Shown here in pieces: positions 1 through 9,176 of a DNA stretch of 64,000 bases. Every line of letters starts with the position of its first letter. The stretch's first letter is position 1. The stretch comes from CAYXFD01 sp964464175 (lineage in GTDB: Bacteria; Cloacimonadota; Cloacimonadia; Cloacimonadales; JAJBBL01): positions 139,104 through 203,103 of the forward strand of contig CAYXFD010000002.1 in the NCBI GenBank assembly GCA_964464175.1. Reading direction: 5' to 3'. The notes under the pieces are model-generated. The model had not been told where the DNA came from, did not search any database, and was given only the letters and a program-made list of their open reading frames with translations. Made by a program: the position numbers and the translations under genes.

Positions 1-606
1 AGAGAGAAGGAAAAAGATACTTGTCGAATCTGTTCATAAACAAATCAAGCTATAGCTGCTCTTTTTTTTTCACTGCTATAGAAAACAGGCGATTTTTCTC
101 AGGTTATTATAGACTTAATTGTTAGGTTAGCAGAGAAGAATTGCACAGTCGGGCCGAGTCTGCTGTGCCGATACTCTCTGATGACCTTGAGATACAATTG
201 GGCATCATGATATTATAGCACAGTTTGATGCTTGAGACTGTTTTTTAACGAGTTGTGTTCTTACTATGTGGAAAGGATTATGCTGAGTGATTATGATAAG
301 AGGGCTCACTTCCTCAGAAAAAGCTAAAGGAAGAAGTAACAAGAGGGAGGGGTGATTCGTGACACGCCCATACAAGTATTCTATCAATGATAATCAGTTG
401 TAATTACCAAGTCTCGGGGCTATATCTCCTCTTGAAAGGATAAAACCAGAGCCGGATGCTCCAGGTGCGAAGATCAAAGAGAAGACAATAGTAAGATTTT
501 TGTTGACTAAGTGTTTGGAGACTAAAAGATGAATTAAAAGATATATCACTAAAAGCAGGATGTTTTTCTAAGACTGATTCAGCTAAAAAACTTTTAAGGT
601 GAGAGT
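1..606. other. Gene-poor leader region upstream of gspF
   Basis: No convincing gene is visible; the short reading frames here have no family resemblance or good ribosome binding site. A small hairpin (GCACAG at 143-148 pairing with CTGTGC at 163-168, 14-nt loop) lacks a T-run, so I do not call it a terminator. The region presumably holds the promoter for the downstream pilus-type genes, but no clear -35/-10 pair stands out. Confidence 0.5.
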
Positions 607-1953
607 ATGTTAAAAGAATTTCGCTACAAAGGTACGCGAATTGACAGCGGTGCCAGATTGAGAGGTGTCTGTGCTGCAAACAGTTTATTAGAAGCCCGAA
701 AAAAGATATACGAGCTGGCTAATGCCAATAACTTTCATGTTGATTCCATCGAAAAGAAGAGAATGTATATCTACAAGGGTATCTCTGCTACAGGAAATAA
801 AGTTAACGGAGAACAGGAAGCTTTTTCTAAAGAGGAATTGGTCAGGGTGTTAGAGAGTCTCAACATGACGAATATCAAAGTTGAGCCTATGCTGCTTGAT
901 TTCCGTTTTGCTCCCCCCTTCGCTGATATCGTGATGTTCATTTCTCTCTCCTCAGACATGCTAAAAGAGAACATGCGGTTTGATGAGATTCTGAAGATTC
1001 TGGGGATGGACATGCAGAACAAGACACTGAAAAGGACGATAAGGTATATCTCCCGTGATTTGAAGCAGGGCCAGGATGCTACGGTTGTCTTTATGAAATA
1101 CGCAGACATTTTCGGAAAATTTACCTCTTATATGCTCGGTTTAGCTTCAAAATCTGGTAATATGTCCGAGATTTATGATAACACAGCCAAATATCTCGAG
1201 CGTCAGCAGGAATTTAAGAAGAATCTTCGCCAGGTATTGGTGATGCCGATGGTTACTCTAATTGCTATTGCGGTAGCTGTCGGTTACTATATCGGGGTGC
1301 TTTTCCCGGAGATAACCGAGATGTTTATTCAGTTTAACATAGAACTACCTCCGATGACAGCTGCAACACTTCAGGTAAGTTACTTTTTGCAGGACAACTG
1401 GTGGTGGTTGTTGTTGTTATTCTTCACCCCGATCATTCTGGTAGTCTATTGGTTCAGCACTCCTAACGGAAAATTAGCCAGAGACAGATTGATCTATAAG
1501 ATTCCCATGGTAGGTCCACTGCTTCACAAAATGAGTATCGAGATCTTTTTCCGGGTTTTTGCTACTGTTTATACAGGTTCCGGTAATAACATGGAGGTTA
1601 TCCAGTTATCGGCGGAAGCCTGTGGCAATGAGTATATGGAGAAGCAGGTTAAGGATGTAACTATAACCAGAATGCTCAAAGATGGAGCCGGATTGATAGA
1701 ATCACTCGCTCAGTCGGGAGTATTTACCGAGACAGTGATTTCCCGTCTGAATGCCGGATCTGCAACCGGATCGGTGAAGCGTTCCGCTGAGCAGATAGCC
1801 ACCTATTATGAGAAGGAGACCGGATACAAATTCAAAGCGATACTCAGCTCAATTGATATCTTCACGGCAATGATAATCATGCTTGTCATGACCTTTTTGA
1901 TAGTTGTTTCTTCCGAAACCGCTTTCATTAGACCACCGACACCGGGAGGATAA
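607..1953 (+). CDS. Type II secretion/type IV pilus inner-membrane platform protein (GspF/PilC family)
   Basis: This 448-residue protein is the integral-membrane platform that couples a GspE/PilB hexamer to pilin assembly. The cytoplasmic N-terminal part (about 1-110) is followed by two GspF-type four-helix repeats (about 110-205 and 310-410), each preceding membrane segments near 208-232, 262-285 (a Trp-rich WWWLLLLFF start) and a final helix at about 415-440. The repeat signatures are visible: the first ends LGLASKSGNMSEIYDN, the second carries IEIFFRVFATVYTGSG and NAGSATGSVKRSAEQIA. The length suits the family. AAGGTGAG sits six bases before the ATG. It is followed after 188 bp by the assembly ATPase, so the two likely form one transcription unit. 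Whether it serves a pilus, a T2SS or DNA uptake cannot be told from this gene alone. Confidence 0.93.
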   Translation: MLKEFRYKGTRIDSGARLRGVCAANSLLEARKKIYELANANNFHVDSIEKKRMYIYKGISATGNKVNGEQEAFSKEELVRVLESLNMTNIKVEPMLLDFRFAPPFADIVMFISLSSDMLKENMRFDEILKILGMDMQNKTLKRTIRYISRDLKQGQDATVVFMKYADIFGKFTSYMLGLASKSGNMSEIYDNTAKYLERQQEFKKNLRQVLVMPMVTLIAIAVAVGYYIGVLFPEITEMFIQFNIELPPMTAATLQVSYFLQDNWWWLLLLFFTPIILVVYWFSTPNGKLARDRLIYKIPMVGPLLHKMSIEIFFRVFATVYTGSGNNMEVIQLSAEACGNEYMEKQVKDVTITRMLKDGAGLIESLAQSGVFTETVISRLNAGSATGSVKRSAEQIATYYEKETGYKFKAILSSIDIFTAMIIMLVMTFLIVVSSETAFIRPPTPGG

Positions 1954-2141
1954 AGATCGGAGGTCTTAGAGTACGGTGGAAGATTCCGGTATCACAGTTA
2001 GCCTATTGCTAATATAATGATCCGGGGTTTTGATAGTTGAAAAAATGAGAAGAAATAATCGTTTTGAAAAGTATCAGCTCTGAGTCAGGAAGAAGAAGAT
2101 ATTTCACCTCTCTATAAGGAGTTATTAAAGGATATTAAGAT

Positions 2142-3923
2142 ATGAATGATAATCATTTGGTAGCCAAGCTTTTAAGATTGAAAAATATCATCAATGATGA
2201 TATTCATAATGCGATAATCAGCCGGACAAATACTCTGGGCAGCAAAGCCAAAGTTGACCGGATTCTGATCGAGGAATATCATATCGACCGTGACGCGGTC
2301 TATACAGAGATAGCTAAGATCTATGCCATTCCAAAAATTATTATCAACCTCGAAGATTTAAATGACTCGGATGTCTCGGAGGTAAAGGACATGATCAACA
2401 GCCTCCCCAAAGAGATCAAAGAAGAGGTATTTAACAAAAGGATCATTCCCTATAAGATTCAGAAGAAAAAGAATGAGGCGTTGATTATTCTCTCGTCCGT
2501 ACCGACTGATAATTTCCCCAAAACTCTGGCTGCCGTACTTAAATATAAGCGATATGAGATATTTTACTGCCCCTATGAAAAAATTGATAAGCTGATCCGG
2601 TTTATTGCCAGAACAGAAGAAGACGATTATCTGAAAAAAATCCTCGATGAATCGGAAGTACAGATCGATCTTGCCGATCAAACAGTCCAGGAAGAAGAGC
2701 AGGAAGAGCTGATTGAGCAGGAGATCAATAAGGGGGTATTGGTCTATCTGTTTGAAGCAGCTCTCATCGAAGGGGTAAAGTCCGGCGTGAGTGATATTCA
2801 TATCATTCCCTACGATAATACTTCCGTTGATATCAGATACAGACAAGACGGAAAACTGCATCTCTGGAAAAGAAAGGAGAATGTCAATCCCCAGGCTTTT
2901 CTTTCAGTTGTTAAAGACCGTTCCAATAATGTTGACCGTTTTAAGATTGATGAAGCTCAGGACGGTTTTATCCAGAGAGAGATAGAGGGTCATACTATCC
3001 GTTTCCGGGTATCGATCCTGCCGATAGTTGCCAAAGAGCATAGCAAACACTTCGAAAGTATAGTTATTAGGATTTTGGATGACCGTAATGTTATCGATAA
3101 TATCGATGAATTGGGGTTTCTCCCGAAAGCAAGAGAGGATTTTGAAGATGCCGTGACCAGACCTCAGGGTTTGATTATTGTAACAGGTCCGACCGGAAGC
3201 GGTAAAAGTACTACTCTGTTAGCAGCTCTCTACCATGTGATAACTCCCGAAAAGAATATTCTGACGGTTGAAGATCCGGTCGAATATGTGATAAAAGGTG
3301 CCAGACAGCTTAAGATCAGCGGGAAGATGGACTTTGGTCAGGCTATCAGAGCAATACTGAGACACGATCCCGATATTGTTATGGTGGGTGAGATGCGAGA
3401 TAAGGAGACTGCCGAAACAGCAATTAAGTTAGCCAATACCGGTCACTTAACCTTTTCCACTCTCCATACGAACGACGCCCCAAGTGCGGTTTCCCGTCTC
3501 TATAAGATGGAGATCGAGACCTTTCTCTTAGCTTATGCAATTAACATCATCGTTGCTCAGCGGTTGGTCAGGAAGCTTTGTGACAATTGCAAAAGACCTG
3601 TATCAAAGGATAAATATGAGTATCTGATGCGGAACGGAATAACCGAAGAAGAGCTCAATTCAGGAAAGATCTATGAAGCAGTCGGGTGTGATAAATGCCG
3701 GGCTACCGGTTTCAAAGGTCGTAAAGCAATACATGAAGTGCTGCTTTTCAGTAAAGAAGTTCGACATGCTATAGTCAACTCCAAAACTGATATTAATGAA
3801 GATCTGATCAGAGAAATTGCCAAAGGGCAGGGTATGCTCTCTTTGAGAGAAGCCGGTGTGGAACTGGTACGATTAGGTTTCACGACGATTGAAGAGGTTA
3901 TTTATACAACCACGATCGCTTGA
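2142..3923 (+). CDS. Type IV pilus/T2SS assembly ATPase (GspE/PilB family)
   Basis: This 593-residue cytoplasmic hexameric ATPase powers pilin extraction and assembly. The N-terminal MshEN/GspE-N-like region (about 1-160) precedes the N2 domain (about 195-310) and the RecA-like C-terminal domain. Walker A is G349-PTGSGK-S356 with catalytic Lys355. The Walker B region around DPDIVMVGEMRD has Glu417, followed by the His box TFSTLHTND. A zinc tetracysteine, the hallmark of extension-type GspE/PilB enzymes rather than PilT, is present at Cys480/Cys483 and Cys516/Cys519. AAAGGA lies about ten bases before the ATG. The next gene encodes a receiver-PilT-like fusion 56 bp (or 38 bp from its longer start) downstream, so this looks like a gspF-gspE-regulator unit. 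Confidence 0.95.
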   Translation: MNDNHLVAKLLRLKNIINDDIHNAIISRTNTLGSKAKVDRILIEEYHIDRDAVYTEIAKIYAIPKIIINLEDLNDSDVSEVKDMINSLPKEIKEEVFNKRIIPYKIQKKKNEALIILSSVPTDNFPKTLAAVLKYKRYEIFYCPYEKIDKLIRFIARTEEDDYLKKILDESEVQIDLADQTVQEEEQEELIEQEINKGVLVYLFEAALIEGVKSGVSDIHIIPYDNTSVDIRYRQDGKLHLWKRKENVNPQAFLSVVKDRSNNVDRFKIDEAQDGFIQREIEGHTIRFRVSILPIVAKEHSKHFESIVIRILDDRNVIDNIDELGFLPKAREDFEDAVTRPQGLIIVTGPTGSGKSTTLLAALYHVITPEKNILTVEDPVEYVIKGARQLKISGKMDFGQAIRAILRHDPDIVMVGEMRDKETAETAIKLANTGHLTFSTLHTNDAPSAVSRLYKMEIETFLLAYAINIIVAQRLVRKLCDNCKRPVSKDKYEYLMRNGITEEELNSGKIYEAVGCDKCRATGFKGRKAIHEVLLFSKEVRHAIVNSKTDINEDLIREIAKGQGMLSLREAGVELVRLGFTTIEEVIYTTTIA

Positions 3924-3979
3924 TGTATTAGTGTAATAATTATGATATTTACCCGCAAGTAATGAGAATAGAGGTAGAA

Positions 3980-5545
3980 ATGAGATCGAGAATTTTGATC
4001 ATTGAGGATGAACAGGAAACAAGGGATCTTTTCAGGAGTTTTCTTGAGGATGATGGCTATGAAATTGATGAAGCAGAGAATGGAACGGAAGCGTTTAATC
4101 TTGTCACTGAGAATATCTATGATCTTTACATAACGGATATTGTTATGCCGGAGATGAACGGTATTGAGTTTTTGAAGGTACTTAAAACCCTTGACCCTGA
4201 TGCGGTAGTGATCGTTGTGACCGGTTACAAAAGCGAAGAATTCGAAAAAGAGGCGAAGAAACACGGAGCTTTCTGTTTGATGAACAAGCCGGTCAGATTA
4301 GAAGAATTCCGTAAAGTAGTAGAACAGGGTTTGCTGGAAAGGACGAAACTGCACGATTCAAGTATCTCAGAAAAACTATTGAGAATGAAGGCGAAGCTAA
4401 ACACGAACAGAGAATTAAAAGAGAGAGTATATAATAAGTTCAAAAGCTTTTTACTCGGGCTGGAACAGATTGAACCTAATTATGTTGAGTTTGGAGGACC
4501 CGGGTCCGATAACAAGATCTGGGGAAAGTTCTGCTCATCACTGAAACCACTCCCCTTTGAGGATACTTTCTCACAGGAAGAGATCAACATGATGGTTTTG
4601 AGTGTTATCAGTAACTCCCAACTCGATAAATTGCTTGAGGATAAAGCGATTGAAACAGTGATAAATCTACAGGCTGAAAAGAAGAAATCCCGGTTTATGC
4701 TGAAGAGCTATTGTGATTGTGAGGAGTTGGTCGTAGAGATTAACATTGAAAGACAATCTGTCCTGGATATCAAAAAGATGAAATTCAAGGAACCGGTTCT
4801 TGCCAAATTATCTTTTGCCGGAGATAATAACGGACTGGTGATCATCTCAGGGTTAAACGGCTCGGGAAAAAGCAGTCTGGTTGATGCAGTTATCAATCTC
4901 AATAATGAAACTAACAGCGGCAAAATATTTATCATAAATGAATTAATGGAGTACAATCATCATTCGAAGAAATCGATTATCAGACACCAGAAAGTAATCA
5001 GAGATACCAATTCTTATGTGGAGGCAATGAATAAAGTTCTCGATTATTCTCCGAATATGGTGGTTATTGAGGATATTGCAGGTCCGGAGATTCTTGATGC
5101 TGCAATGAGATTGGTAGAAGGTGGTACTCTGGTTATCGCGACCATGCGAAAGAACAGTGTTCTGGAAGTTTTGGGTAAGCTTCTTGCCTTCTATCCAGAA
5201 GAAGATCGGGTAACCATTTACCGCAGATTAGCCCGGATGTTAGGGGCTGTTATTTGCCGAAAGTTGATCACCTCTAACGGGAATGAGCTTTTACCGGTCA
5301 AAGAGGTGCTTATTAATAATGAAGCAGCGGCAGAATTGCTGTTCAGGGGAGATATCAACAACCTGTTCCAACTGATGCTCAAAGAAAGAGGAGAGGGAAT
5401 GATAACAATGGAACAGGAGCTATTGAGCTATGTGAAAAAGGGATTACTATCGGAAGCAATTGCCGTTGAAGCCTCCAATCGTCCTCAGAGAATGGAGGAA
5501 ATGATAGCTAAACTAAAAGTAAAAAACGCAAGCAAAGAACTGTAA
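3980..5545 (+). CDS. Response regulator receiver fused to a PilT-like P-loop ATPase domain
   Basis: A 521-residue two-part protein. Residues 1-120 are a CheY-like receiver: acidic pair E8-D9, phospho-acceptor Asp53 in YITDIVMPEMNG, Thr/Ser switch in VVTGYKS, and conserved Lys in MNKPVR. After a linker, residues about 165-510 follow the outline of PilT/PilU retraction ATPases. Walker A is GLNGSGKSS with Lys297, where PilT proteins have GPTGSGKST; a Walker B-like segment reads NMVVIEDIAG. The C-terminal order (LGAVICRKLI, VKEVLINNEA, GMITMEQELLSYVKKGLLSEAIA) matches PilT. The His box is replaced by IATMRKN, so hydrolysis may be weak or lost. I chose Met at 3980 because AGAGG precedes it and the receiver begins at once; a start at 3962 adds six residues. 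It directly follows the assembly ATPase. The fused function is inference. Confidence 0.8.
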   Translation: MRSRILIIEDEQETRDLFRSFLEDDGYEIDEAENGTEAFNLVTENIYDLYITDIVMPEMNGIEFLKVLKTLDPDAVVIVVTGYKSEEFEKEAKKHGAFCLMNKPVRLEEFRKVVEQGLLERTKLHDSSISEKLLRMKAKLNTNRELKERVYNKFKSFLLGLEQIEPNYVEFGGPGSDNKIWGKFCSSLKPLPFEDTFSQEEINMMVLSVISNSQLDKLLEDKAIETVINLQAEKKKSRFMLKSYCDCEELVVEINIERQSVLDIKKMKFKEPVLAKLSFAGDNNGLVIISGLNGSGKSSLVDAVINLNNETNSGKIFIINELMEYNHHSKKSIIRHQKVIRDTNSYVEAMNKVLDYSPNMVVIEDIAGPEILDAAMRLVEGGTLVIATMRKNSVLEVLGKLLAFYPEEDRVTIYRRLARMLGAVICRKLITSNGNELLPVKEVLINNEAAAELLFRGDINNLFQLMLKERGEGMITMEQELLSYVKKGLLSEAIAVEASNRPQRMEEMIAKLKVKNASKEL

Positions 5546-5740
5546 CCAATCCTCTGACTATTCATCAGCTTAGCTAAACTATACAGAGTGACAAAACAAT
5601 AAATCTGTCATATTTTTGCCTGAATAGCCAATAAACCTCCTGCTCTCTACAAATTCTCTGATGCAGCCAGAAAATGATGTTCTATCTATTGAGTTCAGAG
5701 ATTTTTGGGTTACTTTCTCAGTTATTTTGAGGAACAGAAT

Positions 5741-7075
5741 TTATTTCCAGCTGACGACAGATATCTCATCTTCTCCTTCTCCGCTGCCCCAGAGATATTC
5801 GAAGGACTCGTCCTCATAATCCTCATCATAAAAGACCCTGGTGTTTCCGAGTGCTGCGAAACTGCCGGCGATGACAGCTCCGCGGATGCGTCCGCTTCCG
5901 GATAAGCTTACATGAGCGTTAGGGGCATATACAAACCTGGAGTTAGCCTCAGCATTACCACTGACTATAACATTTGCTCCGCCGGTAATGATATGACCTA
6001 CTATACCGCCGGAACCTCCAATTATTACATCGGCAATCTCAGCATACAAGGAACCGTGAAATTTCGTGTTCCCTGCCGGATTAACTGCCGGTGAACCGGC
6101 ATAATTCATGTGGAGAGCAGCATTATCACCGTTCAGATTGACCGTACTGCTGCCGTTCAGGGTAAAGTTGTCTTCGACAAATAGAACCAACCGCCCATCA
6201 CCCTGTAAATATATGTGACCCTGCTGAATATCGAGGTCCCGAACTCTGAGGACTCTGTCTTCACCACCTAAATCAATAAAGAGGTTACAGTTCGCGGTTA
6301 CTCTTATCCTGTCATAATTGCCATTTTCATTGATATGGGCAGTTTGAACACCTGTCAGAACAATATCAGATTTTGCAGTCAGGTTCGTCGGGAATTCCGG
6401 GAAATCAGGCATCGGGTAAGGTTCCGGATCGGGGAAGTGAAGCATATCTCTTGCAATGTGTTCCCCTTGCCTTCCTGCTCCTCTGGCGGATTTAACTACA
6501 TCATAATGATCAACACCTGTTAAGGTAAAGAAATTGCCGTCAACATGGGTACTCCAAGCGAAGTTGACACTCTGGGGTGTTGAGGAGTAAGTGCCGGAAT
6601 CACCCACTATTCGGGAACTACCTGTCAATTCAATCCCGGCGAGACTTGTCACCGCTAAGTTAGGGTTAATATTAAAAAAACTGCCTCCTCCACTCTGAGT
6701 GACATTCAGGGTGACGTAGGTTTCATATTCAATGGATGAGTTACCACTCTTTCCCACAGAAGTCAGCTCAATAAGACTGCCCGTCCTTTCACCGGAAACG
6801 AGATAACTTCCATCCAAATCCGACCATTGCACAAAAGTGTTGTTATTATTCGGGAAATATTGCACAACATTCTCGTCAGGAAAACTCCATTCTCCTTGAA
6901 TAAGTTGTGACACGGCAATTTGTGCTGCACTATGGGCAATATTTCGAGCCTGATTCTGATGAAAAGCTAAAATATTACGGGTTTGGGTTACAGAGCTGAG
7001 CCGGTTGTTTGATATAACAAAAAATGCTAAAATCATTAATAAACTTAAAACCACAATTATAGCGTATCTTCCCAT
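5741..7075 (-). CDS. PilX-like membrane-anchored pilus-associated protein with beta-solenoid-like body
   Basis: A 444-residue protein beginning MGRYAIIVVLSLLMILAFF, an N-terminal membrane helix continuing into a long amphipathic stretch (about 28-62) as in pilin-like proteins, but without the usual Gly/FTLIE prepilin cleavage motif. The rest (about 140-425) is rich in Gly, Asn, Ser and Val with repeated short strands (LTGSSRIVG, LNGSSTVNLNG, ISGNAEANSR-type units), which suggests a beta-solenoid resembling the DUF7305/bactofilin-like bodies of PilX-type proteins. Near the C-terminus YAPNAHVSLSGSGRIRGAV and FYDEDYEDES are shared in pattern with the upstream paralogue. GAGAGGATC precedes the ATG. 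It is the last gene of a four-gene operon reading 9599 to 5741. The class is recognisable; the exact function is not. Confidence 0.75.
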   Translation of the reverse strand: MGRYAIIVVLSLLMILAFFVISNNRLSSVTQTRNILAFHQNQARNIAHSAAQIAVSQLIQGEWSFPDENVVQYFPNNNNTFVQWSDLDGSYLVSGERTGSLIELTSVGKSGNSSIEYETYVTLNVTQSGGGSFFNINPNLAVTSLAGIELTGSSRIVGDSGTYSSTPQSVNFAWSTHVDGNFFTLTGVDHYDVVKSARGAGRQGEHIARDMLHFPDPEPYPMPDFPEFPTNLTAKSDIVLTGVQTAHINENGNYDRIRVTANCNLFIDLGGEDRVLRVRDLDIQQGHIYLQGDGRLVLFVEDNFTLNGSSTVNLNGDNAALHMNYAGSPAVNPAGNTKFHGSLYAEIADVIIGGSGGIVGHIITGGANVIVSGNAEANSRFVYAPNAHVSLSGSGRIRGAVIAGSFAALGNTRVFYDEDYEDESFEYLWGSGEGEDEISVVSWK

Positions 7076-7109
7076 GATCCTCTCTCAAATTTAGATTTGA
7101 AAAAAAGTG

Positions 7110-8240
7110 TTATTGCCAGCTTAATACATAATAACGGGCGGTAACAATTTCACTTGATTCAAGCTCACTTAAGGCTTCATCATAAAAAAGGCTGCATCTA
7201 ATCTTGATGTTCTTTCCGAGAATAGCCCCTTTTAGGGTGAATTTTGTCCCGTAAATATCTATATCTGCTTCGGGAGCATAAACGACCCCAGTAAAGGTTG
7301 TATTGTTACTCCCCTGAAGATTCACGTCCGTACAGGTTTCGGTGCCGTAAATTATCAGATTCTCAGCTACACCTGTTTCGTTAAAGATGCCGTTACCCCG
7401 GTTGTCTAAGGAACCGCTGATGTAGATCTTGAGGGAGGCACCCGAATTGAGAATCAATTTGGAATTACCGGTAAGCCTCAAATTAGCCTCAAGATAGAGA
7501 TTGGTATGACCTCCGGAGAATTGAACAACAGTATTACCGCTCAGGTTCACATTATTCTCTACCCGGTAATCACCGGCAGTTATTGTATGGGAATTATTCG
7601 GGATGGTGATGATGTTTCCACCCCCCGGATCGGGAACGACCGGCATATCCTTATCTACTTTGTGGGAAACAGTACCGTGGATCTCTCCGGCATTACTAAA
7701 AACCCCGTCGGGACCATAACCTACTTTGGCATCATTAGTTGGTGTAAAGACAGGATCGTCTGAATTGAAGCTGTTAATATATCCCTGAGGATAGATTGAA
7801 AGGTCATACTTACTGTAAGCTGCGTAGTCAAAGAGAGTCGTCGATTCTTCAATTTTTCTGAAATGAATTCGGGTATCATAAACTCTGTCATTCGATTCCC
7901 CTGATACGGTTATGATCAGATTATTATGGTCGGGTTTCGTAATATTATCTATCTTGTAGCGGCCGTCAAGATCTTCCCAGGTGGCAAAGCTCATGAGGGG
8001 ATGAACAGAAATATTTCCTGTCGGATAGAAGATGTCGAACTTCCAAACCCAGCTTTTGGGGTTAATAACGTTCTCTATGACGATCTGGGCGGCACTGTAA
8101 GCGATATTCTTGGCTTTATTATATTCAAAGGCATCGATGTTTCTATCGACGGTAATCCGGCTGGTATTCGTAGTACTGATGACGAAATAGGTCAACAAGA
8201 GCACTAATGTTGTCACAAGTATTATTGCATATCGTCCCAT
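7110..8240 (-). CDS. PilX-like pilus-associated protein, paralogue of the downstream gene
   Basis: A 376-residue protein starting MGRYAIILVTTLVLLLTYFV, with the same opening MGRYAII and the same helix pattern (NIAYSAAQI against NIAHSAAQI) as the 444-residue neighbour, so the pair probably arose by tandem duplication. From about residue 215 it shows short Gly/Asn strand repeats (NLSGNTVVQFSGG, LRLTGNSKLILNSG, NRGNGIFNETG) and the shared C-terminal features VYAPEADIDIYG, LKGAILGKNI and FYDEALSE. Both end in a similar SW(K/Q) motif. No classical prepilin leader is present. A strong AAGGAGGTAAAAG binding site precedes the ATG; the gap to the next gene is 34 bp. Likely exported and membrane- or pilus-anchored. 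Role unknown beyond association with the pilus-type cluster. Confidence 0.75.
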   Translation of the reverse strand: MGRYAIILVTTLVLLLTYFVISTTNTSRITVDRNIDAFEYNKAKNIAYSAAQIVIENVINPKSWVWKFDIFYPTGNISVHPLMSFATWEDLDGRYKIDNITKPDHNNLIITVSGESNDRVYDTRIHFRKIEESTTLFDYAAYSKYDLSIYPQGYINSFNSDDPVFTPTNDAKVGYGPDGVFSNAGEIHGTVSHKVDKDMPVVPDPGGGNIITIPNNSHTITAGDYRVENNVNLSGNTVVQFSGGHTNLYLEANLRLTGNSKLILNSGASLKIYISGSLDNRGNGIFNETGVAENLIIYGTETCTDVNLQGSNNTTFTGVVYAPEADIDIYGTKFTLKGAILGKNIKIRCSLFYDEALSELESSEIVTARYYVLSWQ

Positions 8241-8320
8241 CTTTTACCTCCTTTTGAGGTTAATCTTATTTCCATGAATGAACAACTGATTGAAAACCAT
8301 GATTATAAAGAAAACGAGCA

Positions 8321-9139
8321 TCAACCCCCCGGTGAAGGGAGGCGGTATCCCCGCAGAAAGAATTCTTTTTGGAGTTCAGTATAAAACTGCTCGTTTTCGC
8401 AGGATGAATAGAGTTGATCGGGTGAGCTTCCGACAGTGATATTAACCCGGATAAGATATATGTTTTTCATATCTTTAACGGTATCCGAAGTATTGACCGG
8501 TTCTCCGCCGCTGCCCCATTCGACCATATTGAAAACGTAAATTTCATCGTCGGATCTGTCAACCAGTCGTAGATGATAGGTCCGGGAATCTAACTGAGTA
8601 GTCTGATATATGTGAAAGTTGAGAGGACCCGGGTTAGCCGAAAAGGTCATATCCCATTCTCCTCTGATCGTTAATCTCTGTTGAGCAGATGAATAATTTT
8701 TGACGATCTTGGTTTCCCCTTGCGAGAGAGGGGAGACGAGCATTACTAAAGAGCCGGCACTTATGGCAGGATTCCCGGTAACCATTACGGAATTAGAAGA
8801 GAGAACTGCTGAAACCGTACCGGTAAGAAGCTCGGAACCTTTCGTTAATTTAAGAATAAAGAGTGAATCGTCTTCAGCTTCCATAAAGACTATTGTTCCG
8901 TCAGGATCCCTGAAATATATAGAGTTCGTGTTGACTCTAACCGAGTCTGAGACAAAGCTGTGGAGGTGACGGATCTCCTCCTGGATTATCGTTACTGCCA
9001 AATCGGCAACTCCCTGGAGTTGCTGCATTACCTGATTTTCCGTACTTGATCTGAGAGTCATCATATGGACACCTAAAACCATCAGGGCTATTATCCCGGC
9101 AACAATTACCGATTGGACAATATCAAGTATCGAAGCCAT
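8321..9139 (-). CDS. Pilin-like membrane-anchored protein, function unknown
   Basis: A 272-residue protein. Its N-terminal helix (about 8-30, QSVIVAGIIALMVLGVHMMTL) runs into a helical stretch rich in Gln (ENQVMQQLQGVADLAVTIIQEEI), then a beta-rich C-terminal part. This lollipop outline is typical of pseudopilins such as GspJ/PilW, but there is no Gly-Phe-x4-Glu processing site. It ends RLPSPGG; the platform protein at 1953 also ends in Pro-Gly-Gly, which may be coincidence. GGGAGAG precedes the ATG. It sits 37 bp after the 140-residue gene and 80 bp before the first solenoid paralogue. I recognise no named family. Confidence 0.65.
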   Translation of the reverse strand: MASILDIVQSVIVAGIIALMVLGVHMMTLRSSTENQVMQQLQGVADLAVTIIQEEIRHLHSFVSDSVRVNTNSIYFRDPDGTIVFMEAEDDSLFILKLTKGSELLTGTVSAVLSSNSVMVTGNPAISAGSLVMLVSPLSQGETKIVKNYSSAQQRLTIRGEWDMTFSANPGPLNFHIYQTTQLDSRTYHLRLVDRSDDEIYVFNMVEWGSGGEPVNTSDTVKDMKNIYLIRVNITVGSSPDQLYSSCENEQFYTELQKEFFLRGYRLPSPGG

Positions 9140-9176
9140 TACTTAACTCTCCCGAAAAACAGAATAATCATTATAA

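Noticed and set aside
143..168. Hairpin GCACAG/CTGTGC as a terminator for an upstream gene
   Set aside because: Six-base stem, 14-base loop and no T-run.
205..387. Short minus-strand reading frame in the leader region
   Set aside because: No ribosome binding site or family resemblance, and low-complexity leucine stretches typical of chance frames.
390..490. Possible cyclic-di-GMP riboswitch upstream of gspF
   Set aside because: The context was attractive, but the conserved GEMM segments are not present.
5588..5622. Terminator between the convergent receiver-ATPase and solenoid genes
   Set aside because: Only a 5-6 bp TGACA/TGTCA stem; too weak.
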